NCBI GenBank assembly: GCA_005223045.1
Contig: NJBM01000019.1
Location: forward strand, 1 to 64,000
Origin: Planctomycetes bacterium B3_Pla
GTDB taxonomy: Bacteria > Planctomycetota > Phycisphaerae > Sedimentisphaerales > Anaerobacaceae
DNA: 64,000 nt
Direction of reading: 5' to 3'
Numbering within the stretch: position 1 is the first letter of the stretch; every line of letters begins with the position of its first letter. The notes beneath the pieces are model-generated. The model saw only the letters and a list, made by a program, of their open reading frames with translations. It was not told where the DNA came from and did not search any database. Made by a program: the position numbers and the translations under genes. Positions 26,698-33,801 of the stretch are shown one piece after another.

Positions 26698-28458
26698 TCA
26701 TCCCAAGAGTTCCTCTTTCCACCATCCCTGCCATCTCGCAACCAGTCTCTTGAATGCCTTCGCATCTTTTGGGAAGGACTTACTCATTTTTTTACCGGTG
26801 ATCGTTTCTATAGCGGTTAGAACCTCTTTTCTGATCGATTCGACAGGGTCGTTCAATTGATCAATCAGAGATGAAACCACTTTCCGGCTGCGCAGATCGC
26901 CCATGGCCTTTACCGCTGCCAGCCGGGCCGAAACGCTCTTATCATTCAACAATGGTAACAACTCTGCCGCAAGCTCCTCTTTGCCAAGCCAGCCGAAGCA
27001 GGTGGCGGCTCTGCGCCGGACTTCCTCGTCTTTATCAGCAAACATACGTACCAACTCAACTGCGCTTTCGGCTTTGGCCAAATGGTACATACCCCAGACA
27101 GCAGCCAGTCGGACCGAAGCTGCCTCATCGTTCAAAGCATGTTTAACGGCAGGTAGTGTTCCTTTCAAATTCACCGTTGTCAGAGCCTGGACACACGCAC
27201 GCCGCACGCGTGCCGATAGCTCGAAAGCCATCTGAGAAACGAGAACCCTGACCGATAATTCATGGCGAACAGCCGCGATCGTTTTTGCGGCACCTGCTCT
27301 AATGGTGTCATCTTGACTGGCAATCTCGAAAAGCGCCTTCGTGAAGATGATCTTGTCGGTTGCGTTAGCAAAGACAGCCGCTTGTGTTTCGACATCTGTC
27401 ACCTTGGCTGAACTTGGCATCTCAGTATCGGCTGCCGCACCGGATGGCTGTTCCTGCATTTCGGCGATCAGTTCTTCAATTGATTGCTCAACAGGCAGTT
27501 CTATTACGGGTACGGACCTCTCCTCAACCGCTATCGCCTCGGCCTTCACTTCTTTGCCGGCCTCCTTTATCTTAAGCGCAAGTTCCAGAACAGATTCGTT
27601 ATCCGCGGACTCGGTCTTCACCGCGGCTATCGCATCGTTGTAACTTGCTTCCTTTGCCTCCGACTCAGCCCTGATCTTAGCCATTGTCGCCTCCGATTCA
27701 GCCCTTACCATCGCTAACTCATTGCCGTATCTGTCCTCACTCGCCTCAGCCTGCGATTCAGCTTTCGCTATCGCCTCGGCAGCCACAGACTCGGCCTTCG
27801 CTATTGACTCGTCTGTCCGGGCCCTGACGGCTGCAATCTCTCTAACGTATTTCTCTTTCATCGCCGAGGTGTCCAATCTTGCCTTCGCTATTGACTCCAC
27901 AGCCTTGGCCTCGGCCCTGGCTATTGCCAGCTCAGCTTTGATCCTTGCCTCGGCTATCTCCCTGTCGTGACTTTCTTCCTTAGCCCCGTCATCGGATCCG
28001 GCTTTCGCTATCGCCTCCTCATTGGCCTTGCTTTGGGCTTGCTTGCAGTCAGAAGTCAATGAATCTTCCTTCGGCTGAAGCTCGACAAACTGCCGGACGG
28101 TTTCAGACTGTGTTTTCTGAGTATCACTTTCGGCTCTTTTCAACTCGGGCTCGGCTATGACGGCAGCCGATTTGCCCGCTGCGATCAGAGCTTTAGCGGC
28201 CTTCTGGCGGGTCGTTTCCTGCTCGGACATTGGTTCACCTTCATCAGATACTGCTGCATGCTTGCTGTTTCCTTGCTGCCTGATGGTCTTCAAAGGCCAC
28301 TTGAGCCACTCAGTCGCCACGGTCACAGTCTTGGTCACAGTCTTGCCGCCGCAACCGGCAATCCGGTTGCCGACCACAACTGACGCTCCCGCAACAGTGC
28401 CTGCCCGCCTGGCAACAGCACAAATTATTCCCGGGGACTCTTTGTCGTCGCGTTTCAT
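26698..28458 (-). CDS. Hendecad coiled-coil protein with C-terminal HEAT repeats
   Basis: 586 residues. The N-terminus (residues 9-33, SPGIICAVARRAGTVAGASVVVGNRIAG) is a Gly/Ala/Val-rich segment shared with the protein at 28851-29186. Residues about 75-275 are an Ala/Glu/Lys coiled coil with units such as AESEAKEASYNDAIAAVKTES. Residues about 365-560 hold HEAT-like repeats (IRAGAAKTIAAVRHELS, VRRACVQALTTVN, VRLAAVWGMYHLAKAES, VRRRAATCFGWLG, ARLAAVKAMGDLRS). HEAT repeats usually bind proteins. DNA of the coiled-coil part is nearly identical to the start of the gene at 30814, a sign of recombination. GGGAG precedes the ATG. Confidence 0.7.
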   Translation of the reverse strand: MKRDDKESPGIICAVARRAGTVAGASVVVGNRIAGCGGKTVTKTVTVATEWLKWPLKTIRQQGNSKHAAVSDEGEPMSEQETTRQKAAKALIAAGKSAAVIAEPELKRAESDTQKTQSETVRQFVELQPKEDSLTSDCKQAQSKANEEAIAKAGSDDGAKEESHDREIAEARIKAELAIARAEAKAVESIAKARLDTSAMKEKYVREIAAVRARTDESIAKAESVAAEAIAKAESQAEASEDRYGNELAMVRAESEATMAKIRAESEAKEASYNDAIAAVKTESADNESVLELALKIKEAGKEVKAEAIAVEERSVPVIELPVEQSIEELIAEMQEQPSGAAADTEMPSSAKVTDVETQAAVFANATDKIIFTKALFEIASQDDTIRAGAAKTIAAVRHELSVRVLVSQMAFELSARVRRACVQALTTVNLKGTLPAVKHALNDEAASVRLAAVWGMYHLAKAESAVELVRMFADKDEEVRRRAATCFGWLGKEELAAELLPLLNDKSVSARLAAVKAMGDLRSRKVVSSLIDQLNDPVESIRKEVLTAIETITGKKMSKSFPKDAKAFKRLVARWQGWWKEELLG

Positions 28459-28850
28459 CGTCTCGAACTCCCTTTGTTCCGTCCTATAAATTTGCCCCGT
28501 GTTTCACTATAATTGAACGGCCGGACAACAAAGCTGTTCGCACAAAGACTAAATATGCTCGGTCAAGCCCGTAATCACTGCATGTGCGTAAATTCATGAC
28601 ACAGGTCCGGAAAGAGTCGGCTCCGCGACATTCCTGCGACGACTGCCGTACTCAACGATCCGGGCCGTAGGTTCCCGGCGACCTTGCGGCGATAATCTTC
28701 TTCAGCCCCACTTCAGAGGAGGCAATTGCGCTATCGTGGTTGCCCGGCCAAAACATTCATTTTGGTGCCGACTTTGAGCGGCGACCTGCTGTTTTGATAA
28801 CCGCCGGGTGCCTCGCCCTTTGTTGTCTTCCTGGCTGTTTTCTTCTTTGT
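28459..28850. other. Intergenic region, nothing recognised
   Basis: An ORF reading through 28702-29091 on the minus strand is an out-of-frame shadow of the lysine-rich gene at 28851-29186. Otherwise the stretch shows no ribosome binding site, RNA gene or convincing promoter. Confidence 0.4.
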
Positions 28851-29186
28851 TTAGCGAGACGCGGCTTTCTTCCTGGGCGCTGTTGACTTCTTTTTCTTCG
28901 CGGATGTTGTGCTCTTCCTGGCCGTGCCTGCCGCTTTTCGCTTTGCCACTTTCTTGATTTTGGTTCCGGATGTCCCTGGCCCCGTCTTTCGAGCGGCTTT
29001 TTTCACTTTCCTGGCTGGAGTCTGCGCGGTCTTTTTCCCCGGTTTGTCCGACGATCCGTTGTTCGTCCCCGTCACAGAATCGACGATCCACTTGCCTGCG
29101 CCTACTGCATTTCCAGCCACAGTGCCGGCAAGTTTTGACACGGATTCAATCATTCCCGGATGCCCACCTCTCTGTTGAGTCGCCAT
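28851..29186 (-). CDS. Small protein with a histone H1-like lysine/alanine-rich tail
   Basis: 111 residues. The N-terminal part (residues 9-40, HPGMIESVSKLAGTVAGNAVGAGKWIV) matches the N-terminal segment of the HEAT protein next door in the pattern P-G-x-I-x2-V-x3-A-G-T-V-A-G-x2-V-x2-G-x2-I. The remaining 60 residues are almost entirely Lys, Ala, Arg, Thr, Ser and Gly, like the tail of histone H1 and some bacterial nucleoid proteins. DNA binding is therefore plausible but the N-terminal segment looks membrane-interactive. AAGGAG precedes the ATG. Confidence 0.6.
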   Translation of the reverse strand: MATQQRGGHPGMIESVSKLAGTVAGNAVGAGKWIVDSVTGTNNGSSDKPGKKTAQTPARKVKKAARKTGPGTSGTKIKKVAKRKAAGTARKSTTSAKKKKSTAPRKKAASR

Positions 29187-29301
29187 ATTTTAAGTCTCCT
29201 TGGTCCAAGTATTATCATATTCTGTGTATTCCGCTCCCCTTCGGAGCCAAGAGCACTGCACAGCATTCGACAATCCATGGATGCCGTGGCAAAAGCGAAT
29301 G

Positions 29302-29502
29302 TCAGGCGCTTGACTCGGTAGCCTCCCGGGACAGCATGGCGTTCTCGTATCCATTCTTAAAGGCATCTTTCATCTCTGATGTCATCCTGCGGGCCTTCGC
29401 ATACATGTCATTCACGGTATTCGGATACTTTTTATAGATGATTTCCGAACCGACGGCACCGATAAATACTCCACACATCAGGATTCCCAGGCTCTTGAGC
29501 AT
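29302..29502 (-). CDS. Small single-pass membrane protein, YtxH-like, copy 1
   Basis: 66 residues from the ATG at 29502; the longer frame from 29544 includes the ribosome binding site region. One N-terminal helix (LKSLGILMCGVFIGAVGSEIIY), then an amphipathic helix (NTVNDMYAKARRMTSEMKDAFKNG). Shares the pattern G-A-x-G-x-E-x4-K-x-P-x2-V with the neighbour at 29548-29718. Function unknown. Confidence 0.6.
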   Translation of the reverse strand: MLKSLGILMCGVFIGAVGSEIIYKKYPNTVNDMYAKARRMTSEMKDAFKNGYENAMLSREATESSA

Positions 29503-29547
29503 AACATTTCCTTCCTTACTCTCTTTCCGGTAAAACGAACTCACTCT

Positions 29548-29718
29548 CTACTCTAACTCAGTTTCTTCATCATCAGATTTCGATGGGAATGCCGAATCCA
29601 CGAAACGTTTCGCAGCGTCCTCGACTTTCTCAACGAGGTCAGGTTTTTTCACACGAAGAAACTCAGTTCCCGCCGCGCCAAGCACTACACCAACAAGCGC
29701 CAATCCAAATAGTCCCAT
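29548..29718 (-). CDS. Small single-pass membrane protein, YtxH-like, copy 2
   Basis: 56 residues: MGLFGLALVGVVLGAAGTEF forms the membrane segment, then KKPDLVEKVEDAAKRFVDSAF and an acidic tail. The ATG at 29718 follows AGGAG by 9 nt; the longer frame to 29943 is not supported. Paralogue of copy 1, and first gene of the minus-strand row that ends at 25557. Confidence 0.6.
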   Translation of the reverse strand: MGLFGLALVGVVLGAAGTEFLRVKKPDLVEKVEDAAKRFVDSAFPSKSDDEETELE

Positions 29719-30296
29719 TTTTAGTTCTTCTCCTAAGTGTTGCGCTGTGGCTTGTCGAGCCAGAAACTCCCAGCTTGTTATCCATTGAGACAACCGGCCG
29801 CGTTCAATTGCCTGGTCCTTTTGTCTGAGCTTCGAGAAACTCTGACAAGCTCCTTGCAGTCCATTGCCGGCATTGTATCCGCCTTTGACCCATGAGACTA
29901 CAGTTCCCATTTTGCAGTAAGCTGCGGAACAGGAACACCTCATGCGTCGGTGGATAACGCAGCGCCACCCGCTGAGCTACCAAAATTCTCCAAAGACCTT
30001 TCCACGATATTACAAAGCGAGCATTCCATTGCTTCGCTACAAGGCGAGCAATTACGATACCATTCTATCTTCTACAATAGAGCTTCTGTACGGTACTCAA
30101 TTAACTTCTCAATCGTGGAGTCTATGTAGTCATCTTTCACATATCAAGTATATTATCGGATAAAATACCTTTTCTACGTGAAAAAAAACTATTTTTCATC
30201 ATCGGTGATTTGGAGCGTATTGCCGAGATGGTTTGGAGCGTATTGCCGAATCGCCCGAAAATGGGCATCTCAGGTAGGAAACCTACTCTCCTGCAC
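29719..30296. other. AT-rich intergenic region
   Basis: No gene is supported. It contains a direct repeat TTTGGAGCGTATTGCCGA (near 30209 and 30230). It lies between the minus-strand row and the plus-strand hendecad gene and should hold the promoters of both, though none is clear by eye. Confidence 0.4.
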
Positions 30297-30503
30297 ACCT
30301 GCAATCTGATGTCGAGCACTGCTCAAGGCTGAAGCCACGGAGGCAATAGCGGCAGTCAAAGCTGAGCCCGTGGAATAGGTAGGCAAATATACCGATAAGA
30401 CTACCATGATAAGGGCCGAAGCAGCGAACGGGAGCATGATCGAGGTCAAAGAGGTAATCGCCAGAGTCAGGAAGGAAGCCGAAGACGCGATGATGAAGGT
30501 CAA
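30297..30503 (+). pseudogene. Remnants of a hendecad coiled-coil gene
   Basis: Broken frames encode KAEATEAIAAVKAE and later RAEAANGSMIEVKEVIARVR with AEDAMMKVKWDM, the same style as the genes at 26698-28458 and 30814-33723, but with stops between the pieces and no usable start. Probably decayed 5' parts of a related gene. Confidence 0.5.
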
Positions 30504-30821
30504 ATGGGATATGAGCAGATGCTACAGCAGATAACAACAACGTCCGATCAGGTTGCTGACAGAATTATATTGATTGACGGAGGCGGCACTCTCCGCTTCG
30601 CTAATCTTGCGTGGGCCGCGACATATAGGTACGACACCCCCGATAAACTGATAGGCAAACATGTCAGTACGTTTCACACCGAAGAACAGATGAATACTCT
30701 CGTGCGCGATTTCATCGAAGAAGCCATACAAAGAGGTCAGCTCGCCGGTCCGGTAGATCGTGTGCGAAGTGATGGAACAGTGTTCTGCTCGCAGGCCAGA
30801 ATCGGAGGCGACAATGGCTAA
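30504..30821 (+). pseudogene. Truncated PAS-domain ORF
   Basis: 105 codons. DRIILIDGGGTLRFANLAW, DTPDKLIGKHVSTF and RSDGTVF follow the PAS fold (sensor domain strands and helices), but the last strand is missing: after CSQA (about 30794) the DNA changes to a segment identical with the coiled-coil genes, read here in the wrong frame. The stop codon overlaps the ATG of the next gene. It is either a pseudogene or the frame-shifted front of a former PAS/coiled-coil protein. Confidence 0.55.
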
Positions 30822-33723
30822 GATCAGGGCTGAATCGGAAGCAAAGCAAGCAAGTTACAATGAGGCGATAGCCGCGGTAAGGGCCCAGGTAGACGAGTCA
30901 ATAGCAAAGGCTGAGGCGGACGTCTCGGCAATGAAAGAGAAGTACGATAAAGAGATTGCCGCCGCCAAGGCCAAGGCAGACGAGGCAGCAACGAAGGCCG
31001 AGGCTGCGGCTGCCGAGACGATAGCGAAAGCTGAATCCGATGCCGAGGCGAAGGAAAAACGGTATGACAAGGAGTTAGCAGCAGTAAGGGCCAAAGCCGA
31101 GCGGGCAATAGCCCAGGCCGAGGTCAAAGCTGCGAAGGCAATGAGCAAGGCCGAGGCCAAGGCTGATAGGGCAATAGCAAAGGTCAAGTCGGACGCCTTG
31201 GCAAATAAAGAGAGGTACGATAAAGAGATTGCCGTCGTCAAGGCCCGGTCAGACGAGGTAATAGCGAAAGCCGAGGCCGCGACAGCCGACGCGATGGAAA
31301 AGAAATACGGCAAAGAGTTGGCGGCGGCGAGGGCCGAAGCAGACGAGGCAATAACGACTGCCGAGTCCGCGACTGCCGAGACGATAGCGAAAGCCGAATC
31401 CGATGCCGAGGCGAAGGAAAAACGGTATGACAAGGAGTTAGCAGCAGTAAGGGCCAAAGCCGAGCGGGCAATAGCCCAGGCCGAGGCCAAAGCTGCGAAG
31501 GCAATGAGCAAGGCCGAGGCCAAGGCTGATAAGGCAATAGCAAAGGCCAGATCGGACACCTTGGCAAATAAAGAGAGGTACGATAAAGAGATTGCCGGCG
31601 TCAAGGCCCGGTCAAACGAGTCAATAGCGAAAGCCGAGGCCGCGACAGCCGACGCGATGGAAAAGAAGTACGGCAAAGAGTTGGCGGCGGCGAGGGCCGA
31701 AGCAAACGAGGCAATAGCGACTGCCGAGTCCGCGACTGCTGAGGCGATAGCGAAAGCCGAATCCGATGCCGAGGCGAAGGAAAAACGGTATGACAAGGAG
31801 TTAGCAGCAGTAAGGGCCAAAGCCGAGCGGGCAATAGCCCAAGCCGAGGCCAAAGCTGCGAAGGCAATGAGCAAGGCCGAGGCCAAGGCTGATAAGGCAA
31901 TAGCAAAGGTCAGGTCGGACACCTTGGCAAATAAAGAGAGGTACGATAAAGAGATTGCCGTCGTCAAGGCCCGGGCAGACGAGGCGGTAGCGAGTGCTGA
32001 ATCCGCGGCTGCCGAGGCGGTAGCGACAGCCAAGGCCGCGACAGACGAGGCGATGGAAGAGAAGTACGATAAAGAAATTACCGCCGCCAAGGCCCAGGCA
32101 GACGAGGCAGCAGCGAAGGCCGAGGCTGCGACTGCCGAGGCGATAGCGAAAGCCAAATACGATGCCAAGGCGATGGAAAAGAAGTACGGCAAAGAGTTGG
32201 CGACAGTCAGAGCTGAAGCCGAGGAGGCAATAGCTAAGGTCAGGGCTGAATCGGAAGCAAAGCAAGCAAGTTACGATGAGACAATAGCCGCGGTGAGGGC
32301 CCAGGTAAACGAGTCAATAGCAAAGGCTGAGTCGGACGTCTCGGCAATGAAAGAGAAGTACGATAAAGAGATTGCCGCCGTCAAGGCCCAGTCAGCCGAT
32401 TCAGTAGCGAAGACCGAGTCTAAAGCAGCCGAGGCGATAGCCGCTGCGAAGGCCCAGGCAGACGAGTTAATAGCGACAGCCAAGGCCGCGACTGTCAAGG
32501 CGACGGAAAAGAAGTACGGCAAAGAATTAACGGCGCTCAGGGCCGAAGCTGAGGAGGCAATAGCTGCGGTAAGAACTGAATCGGAGGCAAAGCAAGCAAG
32601 TTATGAAGAGGCGATAGCCGCTGCGAAGGCCGAAGCAGACGAGTCAATAGCGAAGGCCGAGGCTGCGACTGTCAAGACGACGGAAAAGAAGTACGGCAAA
32701 GAGTTGACGGCGGTCAGGGCCGAAGCTGAGGAGGCAATAGCTGAGGTCAGGGCTGAATCGGAGGCAAAGCAAGCAAGTTACGATGAGGTGATAGCCGCTG
32801 CGAGGGCCGAAGCAGACGAGGCAATAGCGACTGCCGAGGCCGCGACTGTCAAGGCGACGGAAAAGAAGTACGGCAAAGAGTTGGCGGCGGTCAGGGCCGA
32901 AGCTGAGGAGGCAATGGCTGAAGTCAGGGCTGAATCGGAGGCAAAGCAAGCAAGTTACGATGAGGCGATAGCCGCGGCGAGGACCGAAGCAGACGAGGCA
33001 GGAGCGAAGGCCGAGGCTATGGCTGCCGAGGCGATAGCGAAAGCTGAATCCGATGCCGAGGTGAAGAAAAAACAGTACGACAAGGAGTTGGCAGCGGTAT
33101 GGGCCAAAGTCGAGCAGGCAATAGCCCGGGGCGAGGCCAAGGCTGCGAAGTCAATAACCAGTGCCGAGGTCAGGACTGCGAAGTCAATAATCAGGGCCGA
33201 GGCCAAGGCTGATAGGGCAATAGCAAAGGTCAGGTCGGACGCCTTGGCAAATAAAGAGAGGTACGATAAAAAGATTGCCGCCGTCAAGGCCCGGGCAGAC
33301 GAGGCAGCAGCGACTACCGAGTCTGCGACTGCCGGGGCGAAAGCGAAAGCCGGGGGCAAGCAGATGATAAACGAGCACAAGCGGGCCGAAGCGCGCCTCG
33401 AGCAACAAATCGCCGAGTTGGCGGCGGCAAACAAGCAGCTCAAAACTGAAGTCTCACAGAAGAAGCAGGAGTCAAGCGGGCTGGAAGAAGATTACGTGCA
33501 GCTTGAGCAGTTCGCTGCCAGGCAGGTCGCACAACTGGCCGCAGCCGGCAGGCAACTGCAGCAGGAAGTTGCCAGACGTATCGAACTCGAACATCGTCTC
33601 GGGCAGCAAAACAGCGAATTCACAGCCAGCATCAATCCATTGCTTGCTAATATCAGCAAATTCAACCGTGAGCTTTCGCTGCGCCGCCCAAAAACAGGTT
33701 TCAAGAAGAAACCAAAAGCCTGA
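30814..33723 (+). CDS. Large Ala/Glu/Lys hendecad-repeat coiled-coil protein
   Basis: 969 residues from the ATG at 30814 (GGAGG a few bases upstream). Residues 1-860 are built from 11-residue units such as AKAERAIAQAE, AKADKAIAKAR and KKYGKELAAAR, the hendecad spacing of long right-handed coiled coils and of LEA group 3 proteins. The units group into higher-order repeats: 363 bp (121 residues, 11 x 11) from 31061 and 177 bp (59 residues) from 32509. The last about 110 residues change to a Leu/Gln coiled coil (RAEARLEQQIAELAAANKQLK) and a basic tail (RRPKTGFKKKPKA), similar to the protein at 6201-6908. No signal peptide. A structural or stress-protective role is an inference. The 5' end is a recombination junction, so the ancestral N-terminus may be lost. 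Confidence 0.7.
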   Translation: MAKIRAESEAKQASYNEAIAAVRAQVDESIAKAEADVSAMKEKYDKEIAAAKAKADEAATKAEAAAAETIAKAESDAEAKEKRYDKELAAVRAKAERAIAQAEVKAAKAMSKAEAKADRAIAKVKSDALANKERYDKEIAVVKARSDEVIAKAEAATADAMEKKYGKELAAARAEADEAITTAESATAETIAKAESDAEAKEKRYDKELAAVRAKAERAIAQAEAKAAKAMSKAEAKADKAIAKARSDTLANKERYDKEIAGVKARSNESIAKAEAATADAMEKKYGKELAAARAEANEAIATAESATAEAIAKAESDAEAKEKRYDKELAAVRAKAERAIAQAEAKAAKAMSKAEAKADKAIAKVRSDTLANKERYDKEIAVVKARADEAVASAESAAAEAVATAKAATDEAMEEKYDKEITAAKAQADEAAAKAEAATAEAIAKAKYDAKAMEKKYGKELATVRAEAEEAIAKVRAESEAKQASYDETIAAVRAQVNESIAKAESDVSAMKEKYDKEIAAVKAQSADSVAKTESKAAEAIAAAKAQADELIATAKAATVKATEKKYGKELTALRAEAEEAIAAVRTESEAKQASYEEAIAAAKAEADESIAKAEAATVKTTEKKYGKELTAVRAEAEEAIAEVRAESEAKQASYDEVIAAARAEADEAIATAEAATVKATEKKYGKELAAVRAEAEEAMAEVRAESEAKQASYDEAIAAARTEADEAGAKAEAMAAEAIAKAESDAEVKKKQYDKELAAVWAKVEQAIARGEAKAAKSITSAEVRTAKSIIRAEAKADRAIAKVRSDALANKERYDKKIAAVKARADEAAATTESATAGAKAKAGGKQMINEHKRAEARLEQQIAELAAANKQLKTEVSQKKQESSGLEEDYVQLEQFAARQVAQLAAAGRQLQQEVARRIELEHRLGQQNSEFTASINPLLANISKFNRELSLRRPKTGFKKKPKA
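31061..31985 (+). repeat. 363-bp tandem repeat inside the hendecad gene, about 2.5 copies
   Basis: Copies start at 31061, 31424 and 31787 with GGTATGACAAGGAGTTAGCA; the first two are full length, the third diverges near 31985. The period is exactly 121 codons, a whole number of 11-residue units. The copies are nearly identical, which points to recent unequal recombination. Confidence 0.9.
32509..33040 (+). repeat. 177-bp tandem repeat inside the hendecad gene, 3 copies
   Basis: Units start with AAGAAGTACGGCAAAGA at 32509, 32686 and 32863. 59 residues equals five hendecads plus four, so each unit contains a phase shift (stutter) in the coiled coil. Confidence 0.85.
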
Positions 33724-33801
33724 ACCGCCGCAGTTGAGCCTGTAGAGTGCAAACAAATGCCTGAGCTTAGGGTGCCGGCACTCTCACCGACGGCGCAGTT
33801 G

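Noticed and set aside
28702..29091. 129-codon ORF on the minus strand
   Set aside because: It overlaps the lysine-rich gene in another frame; its Glu/Ser/Gln-rich content is what a shifted reading of Lys/Ala codons gives.
29930..29995. tRNA-like 5' half on the minus strand (TGGTAGCTCAGCGGGTGGCGC)
   Set aside because: The D-arm phrase is convincing, but no acceptor pairing, no 7-nt anticodon loop and no GGTTCGAATCC-type T arm follow. At most a tRNA fragment.
30855..32192. 445-codon minus-strand ORF opposite the hendecad gene
   Set aside because: A shadow of the repetitive Ala/Glu/Lys coding strand; it has the repeated composition expected from reversed codons and no ribosome binding site.
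31061..33040. Mobile element or assembly artefact in the hendecad gene
   Set aside because: The repeats keep frame and codon period exactly, as expected for coding repeats; no transposase or terminal inverted repeats are seen.
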